Shown piece by piece: positions 37,566 to 47,351 of a stretch of DNA of 64,000 nucleotides (within the stretch, counting starts at the first letter, position 1; each line of letters opens with the position of its first letter). Location of the stretch: assembly GCF_003173595.1 (NCBI RefSeq), contig NZ_QGNZ01000001.1:1302001-1366000 (forward strand), written 5' to 3'. The translations under genes and the position numbers were made by a program. Source of the stretch: Pedobacter yonginensis (GTDB taxonomy: Bacteria > Bacteroidota > Bacteroidia > Sphingobacteriales > Sphingobacteriaceae). The notes under the pieces were generated by a model. The model saw only the letters and a program-made list of their open reading frames with translations, was not told the DNA's origin and made no database searches.

Positions 37566-39386
37566 TTAAAATTGTTCTATATCAACAACATTCTTATTCC
37601 CAAACCAACTTCTAACATTTGCTAAAGCATCATCTTCAATTTTAGATAACATTAAAACAACTAAATTTTCTTTGGCTCTTGAACACTCAACGTAAAAAAG
37701 ATTACGAGTTCTTAACGACCTTTCAGGCTTTTCGTCACAATTATTAAAGAAATTATTAAAATTATATTCTTGCTTCCATTCAGTGTCATCAATCACAGTT
37801 AATACATTTCTATATTCATCTCCTTTTGTTCCATGTTTAGTTGAGAAAACTGTTTCATTTTGAATATGTTTCCAAAAGTTCATAATTTCACTATATGAAA
37901 GATTTATAAACGACTCATAAAAGGATTTGTCCTTTTCAATTTTTTCTTTGATTTCTGGATCAAAGCCTTCCAAATCTTGATAAATACGAGAAATAAATTC
38001 TTCATAATTTTTAGAATAAACAATCCCTTTTTGCAAAACAACATCCAATACTTCTTTCACTGTTTTATTGTTTCTATTATTGGATAAATCATCTAATATA
38101 TCAGATATTTCTTTTTTCTTTGGATGCTGAAATTCATGTAAAGCAGTTCCATTTCTTCTTAAAAATCTAATCGCTTTATTATGATTATTTTCCAACCAGT
38201 AAGTCATCAGATGTTCTAAACCAATCTCCCTTTCTTGAGAAGTCTTTTTATCAATATATCCTGTAAACAACTTAATTAGAAAATGATTTCTATCTAAAAG
38301 TCGTTCTTTCGTTGATTGACCATATCGTTCAGAATAAATTTTATATAATTTCAAAAATCCAGCCCTATCTGCAATTCTACTGTTAGCTAACACTAAAATC
38401 TTATCTAAATTATTGCTACTGAAATCCCAGCCCAACCCAATCAATTTATGATTGACTTCCTCATAAAAATCATTTTTAAACTTTTTTAAGGAATCTTCAA
38501 ACTCTCTAACCTTTTGTTTGGGTTCTTTTTCAGGATGATTTCCCCAATAAATAAATTTTATAGATCCGTCTACATCCCTTTTGGGTTCTTGTTTAATATT
38601 TGTTCTAAAGTTATTAAGTAGATCAACCACAGCTCTTGACGATCTATAATTTTCTTCTTTTTTGATTAACCTAAGTACTTTATTTTCTCCTTCATAATAA
38701 TTTTCAAGACTTCCGATTCCAGTATCGTAAATTTTTTGATGAGAGTCGCCATAAAATCCAAGGATTATCTTGTCTTTATTACGCATTAATAAACAATCTA
38801 TTAAAGCTTCAATTGTTTCTATTGAAGTATCCTGATACTCATCAATTAAAATATATGGAAATTTCTGAGCGATAATAGAGGTTAATAATGGATATTCTTT
38901 AAAAAGCATTTTTGACAACTCAATCACGTCGTCATGATGAAGTTCACCTTTTTCAAAATCACGAAAAGAAGAATCGTTGTAAAAAACTTCACTAACTAAA
39001 TTAATCCGCTCATTCAGATTTTTAATGTATTTTGTTTCCTTACCTTTAGTTTCATCAATTTTTAATCTTATTTCATTAAGTTTACAAAGTTGAATTTTCA
39101 ATTGCTTCTGAAACTGTTTGATAGACTGCCATAAGAACTCATGAATTGTAGAAACCTCAACTAAGTCATTATATTCAATCCGTTTAATGATTTCGTTTTT
39201 AGCAACATTCGTGTAAGTAATGCAAACTATATTTTGTTTTTTAGTATGTAATACCTCTCCTTTAGTTTCTATTAAATAATTCAGGGTTTGAATTAATGCA
39301 TAAGTTTTTCCAGAACCTGCACCAGCCTCCACCACAAAGCTTGAATTAACTTCAATACATTGCTTTATTTGCTCAAATGCCTCCAT
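37566..39386 (-). CDS. gajB: GajB-type UvrD-like helicase (Gabija anti-phage system)
   Basis: A 606-residue superfamily 1 helicase starting at the ATG 39386, 1 nt after the gajA stop (TAAGATG). Helicase motifs seen: Walker A GAGSGKT at 22-28, Ia TYTNVAKNEI, DEYQD at 182-186, GDSHQKIY, ENYRSSRAVVDLL, KHGTKGDEYRNVL and YVECSRAKENLVV. In Gabija, GajB works with GajA to recognise and degrade phage DNA. Known GajB proteins are near 500 residues, so this one is somewhat long. The pair order and coupling match the defence locus. Confidence 0.9.
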   Translation of the reverse strand: MEAFEQIKQCIEVNSSFVVEAGAGSGKTYALIQTLNYLIETKGEVLHTKKQNIVCITYTNVAKNEIIKRIEYNDLVEVSTIHEFLWQSIKQFQKQLKIQLCKLNEIRLKIDETKGKETKYIKNLNERINLVSEVFYNDSSFRDFEKGELHHDDVIELSKMLFKEYPLLTSIIAQKFPYILIDEYQDTSIETIEALIDCLLMRNKDKIILGFYGDSHQKIYDTGIGSLENYYEGENKVLRLIKKEENYRSSRAVVDLLNNFRTNIKQEPKRDVDGSIKFIYWGNHPEKEPKQKVREFEDSLKKFKNDFYEEVNHKLIGLGWDFSSNNLDKILVLANSRIADRAGFLKLYKIYSERYGQSTKERLLDRNHFLIKLFTGYIDKKTSQEREIGLEHLMTYWLENNHNKAIRFLRRNGTALHEFQHPKKKEISDILDDLSNNRNNKTVKEVLDVVLQKGIVYSKNYEEFISRIYQDLEGFDPEIKEKIEKDKSFYESFINLSYSEIMNFWKHIQNETVFSTKHGTKGDEYRNVLTVIDDTEWKQEYNFNNFFNNCDEKPERSLRTRNLFYVECSRAKENLVVLMLSKIEDDALANVRSWFGNKNVVDIEQF

Positions 39387-39387
39387 C

Positions 39388-41469
39388 TTAATCAACTTTT
39401 ACTGTTAATAAATGTTCGTTTTTTGACAACCATTCTAAACCTTCTTTTATGTACTTTGGCACTTTCCATTCAAGATTAGTTCCCTTTTCATCAAAAGTCA
39501 TTAAATCAAATGTAAAATCTGTCTTTTGTTTTGAAGAAGGGTCTACATCAGATTGATCTCTACTTGTATCCATATAGATCAATTCATCTATGTTCTTCAA
39601 CTTTTGAAAAGAAAAAGATTTATAAACCTCTTTTTCTATTTCATCTTCGATTAAATATTTACTTTTAAAAAATGTTTGATTACAATTAATTATGGCATTC
39701 TCTAGACTTCTTGGCACAAAATCTCCATCATCTTCTTTAATTTGAAAAGCTACTCTAATAATTTTAGATTCATCTAGTTTTTCATCAAAAGTCAAGGCCA
39801 ATAATTCAGAAATTTTTGTTTTTTGAGGTAACCAGGTTGACAATGTTGAATTACTTGTGTTTGCCATCTCTTTTAGTACGTGACAAGATTTATTCGTCAT
39901 TGCGTCCACAGAATCAATGTCAGTTATTACCAAAACCTTTGTATTTAAAAACTTAAAAAATTCTTTAAATTTATGGGTATATGCTCCTCCAACTTCAATT
40001 ATGGATACATATTCATTTTCAAGTTGTTTAGCTACTTTTCTAATAAATAATGGCATTAATATTTTTTCTGTGATTCCCTCAACCATAATAACTTTATCTG
40101 CAAAAAACAAATCGCATTTATGCAGATTTAAATATTGTTTTAAAAATCGAAATGTATCTTTATCTGTTTCCTTATGCTTAAATTCATTAAAATCTTTTAC
40201 CTCAACAATTGTTCTATCTTCTTTTTTATATTTATTGAAATATCGTATTCTTTCAAAGCTTCGTTTGACATTTAAACCTGCTTCGGCAATCATATGAGAT
40301 GAATGAGTGCTAATAATTAATTGTACTTGAATACTATCCTCAATTAAAGCCTTAGAAATTGTTTCTCTTATTTGCTCTACAAAAACTTGTTGCATTTGGG
40401 GATGTAAATGCGCTTCAGGCTCTTCTATTAAAATTGTCAGAATTTCAGTTGCATTTTTTTCTTTGTTTTTTTTGAAATTTTCAATAAAGGCTACAATTTT
40501 TAAAACAAGAAATATTAGGTTGCTATAACCTAATCCATTGTAATTTTCTGGCAGTTCTATATCACCACTTTTGTAATAGTACTTTATGTTGTTTCGAATA
40601 ATTGATTCAGGATCAAATTTTGATTTCAGTATGATCTCAGGAATATTAATATCCTTATCAATACCAAAAGACTTCAATTTCTCAAGAATTTTTTCAAGAA
40701 CCTTTTCATACTTGCCATCTAAAACAGTAGAAACACTTTTCAGCGTATCTTTCAAACTTTCTACATCTGCATTATTATCTCCATGAATGTTTTGATAGTA
40801 GTCAGAAAATCCAAGTGCCAAAGATCTGTTTTTATCCATTTTTGTATCATCAAGTTTTCTTGATGCTTGGATTGTCTCAAAATTTATTACAGAAAGTATT
40901 TTCGTTAAAACATGATCTTCTATTAAGTTTTCACCACCAAAAACATGGAGTGTGTAGAAAGATGATATATTCTCATTTAACCACTCTATTAGTTCAACGT
41001 CCTTATTGGGTCTATTATGGAATGACCTAAACAAATTAATTGTTTCTTTAGGTTCGTATTTAAAAAGAATTGTAGCATCTGATTTCGTATCATCTAAATC
41101 GGAAATAAAATCACTTATATTAATTAAAGAATCTTTCACCTTATCATATTCAACTTGAATACTTAAAGTGATCTTAGGTATATCATTAATCAAAGACTTT
41201 TCAATTTCATCTTTTTTATCATCCTCAATTTCAACTAACAATTCATTTTGAAATTTTGCATCGCATAATTTAAAAACATCATGACTATTTAAAGAGAAAT
41301 CATGAAATGATATCCTATTCTTGGTGTCAAAAAATAGATTTATAACTTCAAATAATGACGTTTTACCTGTGTTATTTTTTCCTACTATTAAGGTTATGTC
41401 ATCTTCTATGTTGATTGTAATATTTTCCAGCAATCTAAAATTGGTGACAGTGAGTTGCGTTATTTTCAT
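39388..41469 (-). CDS. gajA: GajA-type OLD-family ATPase/Toprim nuclease (Gabija)
   Basis: A 693-residue protein: N-terminal ABC-type ATPase with Walker A GKNNTGKT at 30-37, EEPEAHLHPQMQQVF as the D-loop/Walker B region and IISTHSSHMIAEAG; C-terminal Toprim nuclease with E464 of MVEGITEK and the DxD D517/D519 of TDIDS. OLD-family nucleases followed by a UvrD-like helicase are the Gabija signature. Described GajA proteins are about 550-600 residues; the extra length here seems to be in the ATPase lobe (IISDFISDLDDTKS region) and the C-terminus. First gene of the coupled gajAB pair. Confidence 0.9.
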   Translation of the reverse strand: MKITQLTVTNFRLLENITINIEDDITLIVGKNNTGKTSLFEVINLFFDTKNRISFHDFSLNSHDVFKLCDAKFQNELLVEIEDDKKDEIEKSLINDIPKITLSIQVEYDKVKDSLINISDFISDLDDTKSDATILFKYEPKETINLFRSFHNRPNKDVELIEWLNENISSFYTLHVFGGENLIEDHVLTKILSVINFETIQASRKLDDTKMDKNRSLALGFSDYYQNIHGDNNADVESLKDTLKSVSTVLDGKYEKVLEKILEKLKSFGIDKDINIPEIILKSKFDPESIIRNNIKYYYKSGDIELPENYNGLGYSNLIFLVLKIVAFIENFKKNKEKNATEILTILIEEPEAHLHPQMQQVFVEQIRETISKALIEDSIQVQLIISTHSSHMIAEAGLNVKRSFERIRYFNKYKKEDRTIVEVKDFNEFKHKETDKDTFRFLKQYLNLHKCDLFFADKVIMVEGITEKILMPLFIRKVAKQLENEYVSIIEVGGAYTHKFKEFFKFLNTKVLVITDIDSVDAMTNKSCHVLKEMANTSNSTLSTWLPQKTKISELLALTFDEKLDESKIIRVAFQIKEDDGDFVPRSLENAIINCNQTFFKSKYLIEDEIEKEVYKSFSFQKLKNIDELIYMDTSRDQSDVDPSSKQKTDFTFDLMTFDEKGTNLEWKVPKYIKEGLEWLSKNEHLLTVKVD

Positions 41470-41519
41470 ATTCCTATTTAGTTAGGTTTTTGTTGAATTT
41501 ATATAATATTAAAGCCAGT

Positions 41520-42641
41520 TTATTGATTTTTCAAAAAACTAGACAGTTTTGAAGAATACGGTCTAAAAATCTTTTCTAGTTTTTCGATATTTATAGACAT
41601 ATAGGTTATCATTTCATGCCAATTATCTTTTTCAAAAATACTTACCCCATTCAACTGACATTTAATTCTTGCCGAAACCCGATCATCCATTCTCTCCCAA
41701 ATCAATTCCTGCCCAAAAAGACTTTCAATTTCTATCTTGTGTTTAAAATAGAAATCAAATACTTTCTTGTTTTCGTCCTTCTCTCCTCTATTTATATAAA
41801 TTTCAACTCTTGCATAGTTTTTCGAGATTACACTATTTATTCCAACCCCAGTGATGCCTATGCCAATTCCTATCCAGTTATCCTTGCTTGGTGACGAGTT
41901 TTTAAATAATAAATTCCGTTCGTTATTATATTTTATATACTCACTCCAAAAATCTAGGCGTATATGATGCCTTGACTTTAAAACTTCTTGTGAACTAATA
42001 TCCTCCTGGGTTTTTTCTGCCATTCCAATAGTAAAATCTTCCGTTCCTTGGATTGGAAGTATTTGTTCTACAGTTAAAAACCAGTGTTCGCCTAATACAA
42101 AAGGAGTTGCCTTAAAGCATTGAATTCTAATTTTATAGTTCATCAACCATAACACCGTTGATGTGACTTCTTTCCTGAATTTGCCTGCAACCATAATGAT
42201 GCGCTGACCTGCACCCATATTTAAGCTAATTTCTTCGTATTCTTTTTCAAAAAATTCAGCTAGTTTTTCTTCGGCACTATCGGTACTCAATGACTTTTTC
42301 AAATATTCTTGAAAGATGTTCCTAATTTGTTCTTTTGTCAAGCTAGAACAATATGATGCGTACTTTAATGCTTGCCATGTAACATCTCTTCCACTATCAT
42401 CTAGTTTATTTTCTATAACTACAATTATACCCTGTTTATCTAAAGCTAATAAATCAAGTCTTTCGTTAGTATCATTAAAACCATTGAATTCTTTTTGAAT
42501 GATTAATAAATCTTCTCCCAGTGCTTGAGGATTAGAGGCTATCCATTCTTGTAAATGATTACGTTCTTTAACTCCTAATTGGCTTAGTTTCTTCTCTTCT
42601 AATTTTTTTATACTGGTTTTATCGGGATTTATTAGATACAT
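41520..42641 (-). CDS. PD-(D/E)XK nuclease-like DUF4268 protein in the Gabija island
   Basis: A 373-residue protein. The N-terminal half carries a PD-(D/E)XK nuclease pattern: D63 in ERLDLLAL, E77 and K79 in VVIENKLDD, Q90 in the following helix. The C-terminal half is a DUF4268 domain (HHIRLDFWSEYIKYNNE, GIGIGITGVGINSVI). It precedes gajA by 50 bp on the same strand inside the island. Such proteins are frequent in defence islands; whether it acts with Gabija or as an independent nuclease-like factor is unknown. Confidence 0.82.
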   Translation of the reverse strand: MYLINPDKTSIKKLEEKKLSQLGVKERNHLQEWIASNPQALGEDLLIIQKEFNGFNDTNERLDLLALDKQGIIVVIENKLDDSGRDVTWQALKYASYCSSLTKEQIRNIFQEYLKKSLSTDSAEEKLAEFFEKEYEEISLNMGAGQRIIMVAGKFRKEVTSTVLWLMNYKIRIQCFKATPFVLGEHWFLTVEQILPIQGTEDFTIGMAEKTQEDISSQEVLKSRHHIRLDFWSEYIKYNNERNLLFKNSSPSKDNWIGIGIGITGVGINSVISKNYARVEIYINRGEKDENKKVFDFYFKHKIEIESLFGQELIWERMDDRVSARIKCQLNGVSIFEKDNWHEMITYMSINIEKLEKIFRPYSSKLSSFLKNQ

Positions 42642-43356
42642 TTTATGAGCGTATTTAAATTTTATTTTAGGAGAAGTAATTTTTATTTTAGGATTTGAGG
42701 GTCAGTTAATTATAGCTATTCTCGACTATATCGATTTCTTCAGCAGTCAATTAAAAACTCTTCTTGATATTGGCCCTCTTTACTGCCACGAAGATTATTT
42801 TGGATAAATGTATTGTGAAAGTTGTTCTTGGATATATTCCATTGCAAAATCAATTTAAATTTATCTTGACTTTGTAGTTGTATAGTTATCATTGGTTTTT
42901 GAAATAATGACATAAAGCGTTAGTCGGGCGTATTTTAGTTTTAGCGTTTCCTAAAGTAGAAAGATTCTATGAAAACATTAAAATTATTTATCCACCTAAT
43001 TTTTAACATCAGCTTTCGTATCATTATTTTTTGTTTCCATTTTTAAAACCACAAGAGTATTGCGACCTAAAAATGTTTACTAGTTTCTTATTTGATGCTG
43101 TTTTATGAAAACCTTTATAATATAGCGTACCGACTGATAAGCTACAAGTGACTATCAAAAGATGTTTTAAAGCCAATTTTTAGAAAACCAATTGACATAC
43201 CTACCCACCCAATATAATTATAGCAAAAAGAAAAAATAACCTACAACAAATGAATAGCATTTGGATTTGACTTCCACACTTCGTAATCCCACGGATAGGC
43301 GCAATTGAATTTAACCGTCCCCTTATCTATAGCTGCTTGCGTTATTTAGTGTCAAC
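42642..43356. other. AT-rich non-coding right end of the island
   Basis: No gene longer than about 60 codons. On the minus strand near 42845 a short frame (MEYIQEQLSQYIYPK) stops early, and an overlapping frame reads on as RGSKEGQYQEEFLIDC, which could be the frameshifted end of a lost gene. No integrase fragment could be recognised. This is the interval where a lost recombinase gene might have been. Confidence 0.35.
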
Positions 43357-43374
43357 CTACTTCCCAATACAAAA
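43357..43374. repeat. Attachment-like repeat at the 3' end of mnmE
   Basis: CTACTTCCCAATACAAAA covers the stop codon and last codons of mnmE (F-C-I-G-K-stop) and matches 37085-37102 in 16 of 18 positions. The 3' end of trmE/mnmE is the established attachment site of SGI1-type islands, whose core encodes the same peptide. Confidence 0.65.
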
Positions 43375-44715
43375 CTTCGTAAAAATATTCTCAAGCAAAT
43401 CGTCGGTAGTAACGGTGCCTGTAATTTCGCCTAAATAATGTAAGGCTTGTTTAATATCCATGGCTAAAAAATCAGAAGTAACGGGGTTGTCCACGTTCTG
43501 TAGAACACGTTGCAAAGCAGTTTCGGTTTGTTTTAAAGCTTCCACGTGCCTGATATTGGTGACCAAGGTTTCGTTGGTGTTAATATGGTGTAAATTAACC
43601 TGTTCCAACAAAGTCACTTTTAGTTCATCAATCCCAACTTTATCTTTAGCTGCAATAAATACCACACCTAGAGCTGTAAACGATTCACGTTGCTCAGAAG
43701 AGAGTAAATCGGCCTTATTCAATAAAATCAGATACGGAATTTCCAATTTCGCTAAACCCCTAATCTGTTCATCCAGTTCAGGTACCGTCTGCGAGGCATC
43801 TGCCATATAAATAATCAACTTGGCCAATTTCATTTTTTCGAGGGTACGTTCAACGCCCAAAGCCTCAATAATATCAGCCGTATCTCTAATGCCGGCCGTA
43901 TCAATAAATCTAAAAACCACCCCACCAATATTCAATTCATCTTCGATGGTATCACGCGTGGTTCCGGCGATGTCAGATACAATGGCACGCTCCTCATTCA
44001 GCAAGGCATTTAACAAGGTCGATTTTCCCACATTAGGTTTACCCGCAATAACAATGGGCACCCCATTTTTAATCACATTCCCCAATTCGAAAGAAGAAAT
44101 CAATCGCTGTAAAACATAATTTATTTTGGTTACGAGGTTTCTCAATTGATCGCGATTGGCAAATTCCACATCCTCCTCCGCAAAATCGAGTTCCAGTTCA
44201 ATCATCGAGGCAAAATGAATCAATTGTTCACGCAAGCCCTTCAGCTCGTTCGCAAAACCACCTCGCATTTGCTGCAAGGCCACATCGTGCGAAGCCTTTG
44301 AATTTGAAGCAATTAAATCTGCCACTGCCTCTGCCTGACTTAAATCAAAAGCGCCATTTAAAAAAGCACGCAAAGTAAATTCGCCAGGTTTGGCGGCCCT
44401 TGCCCCTTTACCAATCAGTAGATTTATAATCTGTTGAATAATATAATTAGAACCATGACAAGAAATTTCGACCACATTTTCTTTCGTGTACGATTTTGGC
44501 GCAACAAACAAACCCGCCACAACTTCATCAATAAGCTGTTCGCCATCTTTTATTAAACCAAAATGCAAGGTGTGCGAAGCCTGCTTTTCCAAATCCTTTC
44601 CTACAAAAACTTCATTCGTTAATCGAATGGCGTCAGGTCCAGAAAGGCGGATTACGCCAATCGCCCCCGAACCCGGAGGCGTAGATAAAGCAATAATGGT
44701 TTCTTGAGTATTCAT
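43357..44715 (-). CDS. mnmE: tRNA modification GTPase MnmE
   Basis: A 452-residue GTPase that with MnmG modifies uridine 34 of tRNAs. N-terminal folate-binding domain (TIIALSTPPGSGAIGVIRLSG), G domain with GKPNVGKST, DTAGIRDT and NKADL, and the C-terminal CIGK that carries the catalytic cysteine. Length is standard. Its 3' end serves as the inner border of the Gabija island, and the reading frame is intact, as expected after site-specific insertion that restores the gene end. Confidence 0.97.
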   Translation of the reverse strand: MNTQETIIALSTPPGSGAIGVIRLSGPDAIRLTNEVFVGKDLEKQASHTLHFGLIKDGEQLIDEVVAGLFVAPKSYTKENVVEISCHGSNYIIQQIINLLIGKGARAAKPGEFTLRAFLNGAFDLSQAEAVADLIASNSKASHDVALQQMRGGFANELKGLREQLIHFASMIELELDFAEEDVEFANRDQLRNLVTKINYVLQRLISSFELGNVIKNGVPIVIAGKPNVGKSTLLNALLNEERAIVSDIAGTTRDTIEDELNIGGVVFRFIDTAGIRDTADIIEALGVERTLEKMKLAKLIIYMADASQTVPELDEQIRGLAKLEIPYLILLNKADLLSSEQRESFTALGVVFIAAKDKVGIDELKVTLLEQVNLHHINTNETLVTNIRHVEALKQTETALQRVLQNVDNPVTSDFLAMDIKQALHYLGEITGTVTTDDLLENIFTKFCIGK

Positions 44716-45361
44716 TTGTCTGTTCTAAAACTGCAAAAATAAGGCTAATCCACGGGTAAAACATGGGGTAGAAGTAATTTTATTTTTTAATTCGTCAGTT
44801 AAAAAATGGATTTCTTGCCCAACTGAACGCTCCTATTTAGGGTTTCTGAAAGTCACATCTTCCCATCATCATGCAAAAATTCAAGGGGATAAGAAAAATT
44901 TGTAAAGCAAGGTTCGGTGGGTATCGGTTGCTTCAGTCCCACTATCCGCTGTATCATTTGGCAGAAAAAGCCAAATGGATGCCGCTCCTATTGGGTTTAA
45001 AAAACCAACTACACCTAAATAGGTCGCTTTTCCAGGCCGAGGTCAATAAGAACATATCATGCAAGCTCAATTAAAACTTCCCTTGATTAATTTTATCTGT
45101 TCCGTGTATTCTGTGTTTCCGTGGCATAAATATTCAGTTTAAATGCTTTACTGCAGAAATACAAAAGTAGAGCGCATAATAATGGATTATAAAAAAATAA
45201 TTTGGCCACTCCGGTGGGAAAATAAAAAATGATACGGTCTCCAGCCCGTCTGCGGCGGCCAGCCGACTAAATCTCAAAAACACAATTTCCCTTAAAAAAA
45301 CGCCTCTATTAAAACATTTCCAAAATCACTATGTTTACAACAAGGAACTCTAAAACTAAAT
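44716..45361. other. Intergenic region between mnmE and the AI-2E-type gene
   Basis: A 646-bp divergent region. It contains a 67-codon plus-strand frame (44871-45074) with no recognisable domain, which I do not call. The text ccgtgtattctgtgtttccgtgg at about 45104-45126 resembles short repeats common in this group. A possible mnmE -7 box (TATTTTTG on the minus strand, 44734-44741) lies 19 bp before its start, without a good -33 element. Confidence 0.4.
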
Positions 45362-46486
45362 ATGAATAATTTTCCTTTAACCGTAAAGAGATCAATCGAA
45401 CTTCTGGGACTAATGGCACTGGTTACTGTAGTTGTAATCGGTCGCGATATTATCATGCCCATTCTTATGGCATTTTTTATCAGCATTATGCTGTTGCCCG
45501 TTTACCGTTTCTTAAAGAAAAAGAAATTCCCAGAAAGCCTTTCCATTATCCTTCCAATTATGCTCGTGGCGCTTTTCGTAGCCTTAATTGTTTGGTTTTT
45601 CTCCAACCAAATTGGAATTTTAGCAAAAGATTTTCCTCAAATAAAAGCCAATGTTACCCAACACATCAACTCCTTAAGCGATTGGATCAGTAGAATAACC
45701 CATTATAACGATAAACAGCAAAAAGCATTCATACAGGATAAAAGCGATGATTTGATGAATATGGGCACATCCCTTGCAGGTGGTGCCGCCGTAACCCTCA
45801 GTGGCGTATTCGTATTTATCGGACTACTCCCAATTTACATCTACTTAATGCTGTTTTACAAAGACATTTTATTGCGCTTCATCTTTATGTGGTTTACACC
45901 CAATCATCACCCAAAAGTGAAAGATGCCATTTATGAAACCGAATCGATTATAAAAAGTTACCTTATTGGTTTGCTAATTCAAATCACCTACATGACCATC
46001 TTGTTGGGCGGTATTTTAATGCTCATCGGCATAAAACATGCCTTACTAATCGGTGTAATTTTTGCAATCTTAAACTTAATCCCATACGTGGGGGCATTAA
46101 TAGGCAACCTAATTGGAGTACTGTTAACCCTAACCTCCTCGCAAGAATTATGGCCCGTAATTACCGTTTTGGGCGTAATTGCCTTTGTTCAATTTTTAGA
46201 CAATAACATTTTAATGCCTAGAATTGTAGGCTCTAAAGTAAAAATAAACGCCCTTTTTGCCATTCTTGGCGTATTTATTGGCGGCAGTGTCGCAGGCGTT
46301 TCTGGGATGTTCCTTGCACTACCGATTGTGGCTGTATTAAAAGTTATATTCGATCGCACCGAAATGTTTAAACAATGGGGTGCGTTGCTTGGCGATGAAC
46401 GACCAGCCAAAAGCCCAATGAGTTTTGCAAGCTTCCGTAAAAAGAAACCCGTACCCGTAAAATCTGGTGTCGAAAAAACTGACTAG
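45362..46486 (+). CDS. AI-2E-family membrane transporter
   Basis: A 374-residue integral membrane protein of the AI-2E (UPF0118) family: paired N-terminal helices (VTVVVIGRDIIMPILMAFFI), a central soluble segment (DKQQKAFIQDKSDDLMNMG) and C-terminal helices with LIPYVGALIGNLIGVLL and FLDNNILMPRIVGSKV, the family signature. Some members export autoinducer-2 or act as Na+/H+ antiporters. No autoinducer synthase is in the window, so the substrate is open. Confidence 0.88.
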   Translation: MNNFPLTVKRSIELLGLMALVTVVVIGRDIIMPILMAFFISIMLLPVYRFLKKKKFPESLSIILPIMLVALFVALIVWFFSNQIGILAKDFPQIKANVTQHINSLSDWISRITHYNDKQQKAFIQDKSDDLMNMGTSLAGGAAVTLSGVFVFIGLLPIYIYLMLFYKDILLRFIFMWFTPNHHPKVKDAIYETESIIKSYLIGLLIQITYMTILLGGILMLIGIKHALLIGVIFAILNLIPYVGALIGNLIGVLLTLTSSQELWPVITVLGVIAFVQFLDNNILMPRIVGSKVKINALFAILGVFIGGSVAGVSGMFLALPIVAVLKVIFDRTEMFKQWGALLGDERPAKSPMSFASFRKKKPVPVKSGVEKTD

Positions 46487-46708
46487 ATATTGAGTCTAAA
46501 ATACTATAAATAAATGAATTAACCTGCCTTCGGTTTAATTTACGAGGGGAAAAATAAGGCAATTCATAGGCCCGAAATAAATTCAGCAGGAACGATGTGC
46601 TTTAAAAGGTTTAGCAAGTCAAAATAAATTTCTCTGCCATAGCTAATTTGTTTCGTGACACACCCCTTTGTTAGTTTTGAGAGATACTTTTTTTATCCCC
46701 AACTCTCG

Positions 46709-47344
46709 TTATTTATGCCCCAAACGCCGTTTTTCCAGATAATAATGCCACAGCATCATCACCGCAACCGATCGGTAGGGCTTCCAATGCAAAGCCGTAA
46801 ACAAAATATCCTCTTTGCTTGAAGAAGCATCTAATTTTTTCAATTGTTTTAGTGCATTTACTGCGGCAAGATCGCCTAGTGGAAACACATCCGTATGATG
46901 AAGAATGAAAATCAGATAAATATCCACCGTCCAATCGCCTATACCTTTTACCAGCTTAAGTTGATGCCGCACCTCATCATCATTCATCAATTCTAAAGCC
47001 TCAAGCGACAACTCGCCATGAACTAATTTTTCAGCCAGATGGCGAACATAAATGGTCTTTTGCCGACTGAAATAGCAAGCCCGTAAATCTTCATTACTTA
47101 AACTTAACAACCGTTCAGGAGTAATCAAGTCGATTTTCCCTCTAAGTTTGTTTAATGCAGCCAATGCCGAAGCCAGCGAAACCTGTTGCTCCAAAATAAT
47201 ATGAACCAGCGATTCGAAAGTGTTCGGCCGAGCCCAAAAAGGTGGGTAGCCATACCGATCCAAAATTAACTTCATATCTTCATCCAGTGCAGCAAGCTGA
47301 TCGCAAATGGTATGAAACTGCCCTTGTTCAAATCTCTCAAACAT
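46709..47344 (-). CDS. DNA-3-methyladenine glycosylase II-like (AlkA family)
   Basis: A 211-residue HhH-GPD base-excision enzyme. The helix-hairpin-helix is LVKGIGDWTVDIYLIF, followed by the catalytic aspartate region DVFPLGDLAAVNALKQL. The N-terminal TATA-like domain of full AlkA is missing, as in many bacterial forms. It removes alkylated purines from DNA. It starts 7 nt after the TSUP permease stop. Confidence 0.88.
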   Translation of the reverse strand: MFERFEQGQFHTICDQLAALDEDMKLILDRYGYPPFWARPNTFESLVHIILEQQVSLASALAALNKLRGKIDLITPERLLSLSNEDLRACYFSRQKTIYVRHLAEKLVHGELSLEALELMNDDEVRHQLKLVKGIGDWTVDIYLIFILHHTDVFPLGDLAAVNALKQLKKLDASSSKEDILFTALHWKPYRSVAVMMLWHYYLEKRRLGHK

Positions 47345-47351
47345 ACCTAAC

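Noticed and set aside
42969..43050. Short plus-strand frame starting MKTLKLFIHLIF
   Set aside because: It looks like a signal peptide but stops after about 26 codons, with no ribosome-binding context or continuation in another frame that I can support.
37085..43374. Integrase or transposase inside the island
   Set aside because: All four open frames have other assignments; no tyrosine or serine recombinase motif is visible, so none is claimed.
44871..45074. 67-codon plus-strand frame between mnmE and the AI-2E-type gene
   Set aside because: No domain, no signal, no conserved neighbour and composition like the surrounding non-coding DNA.
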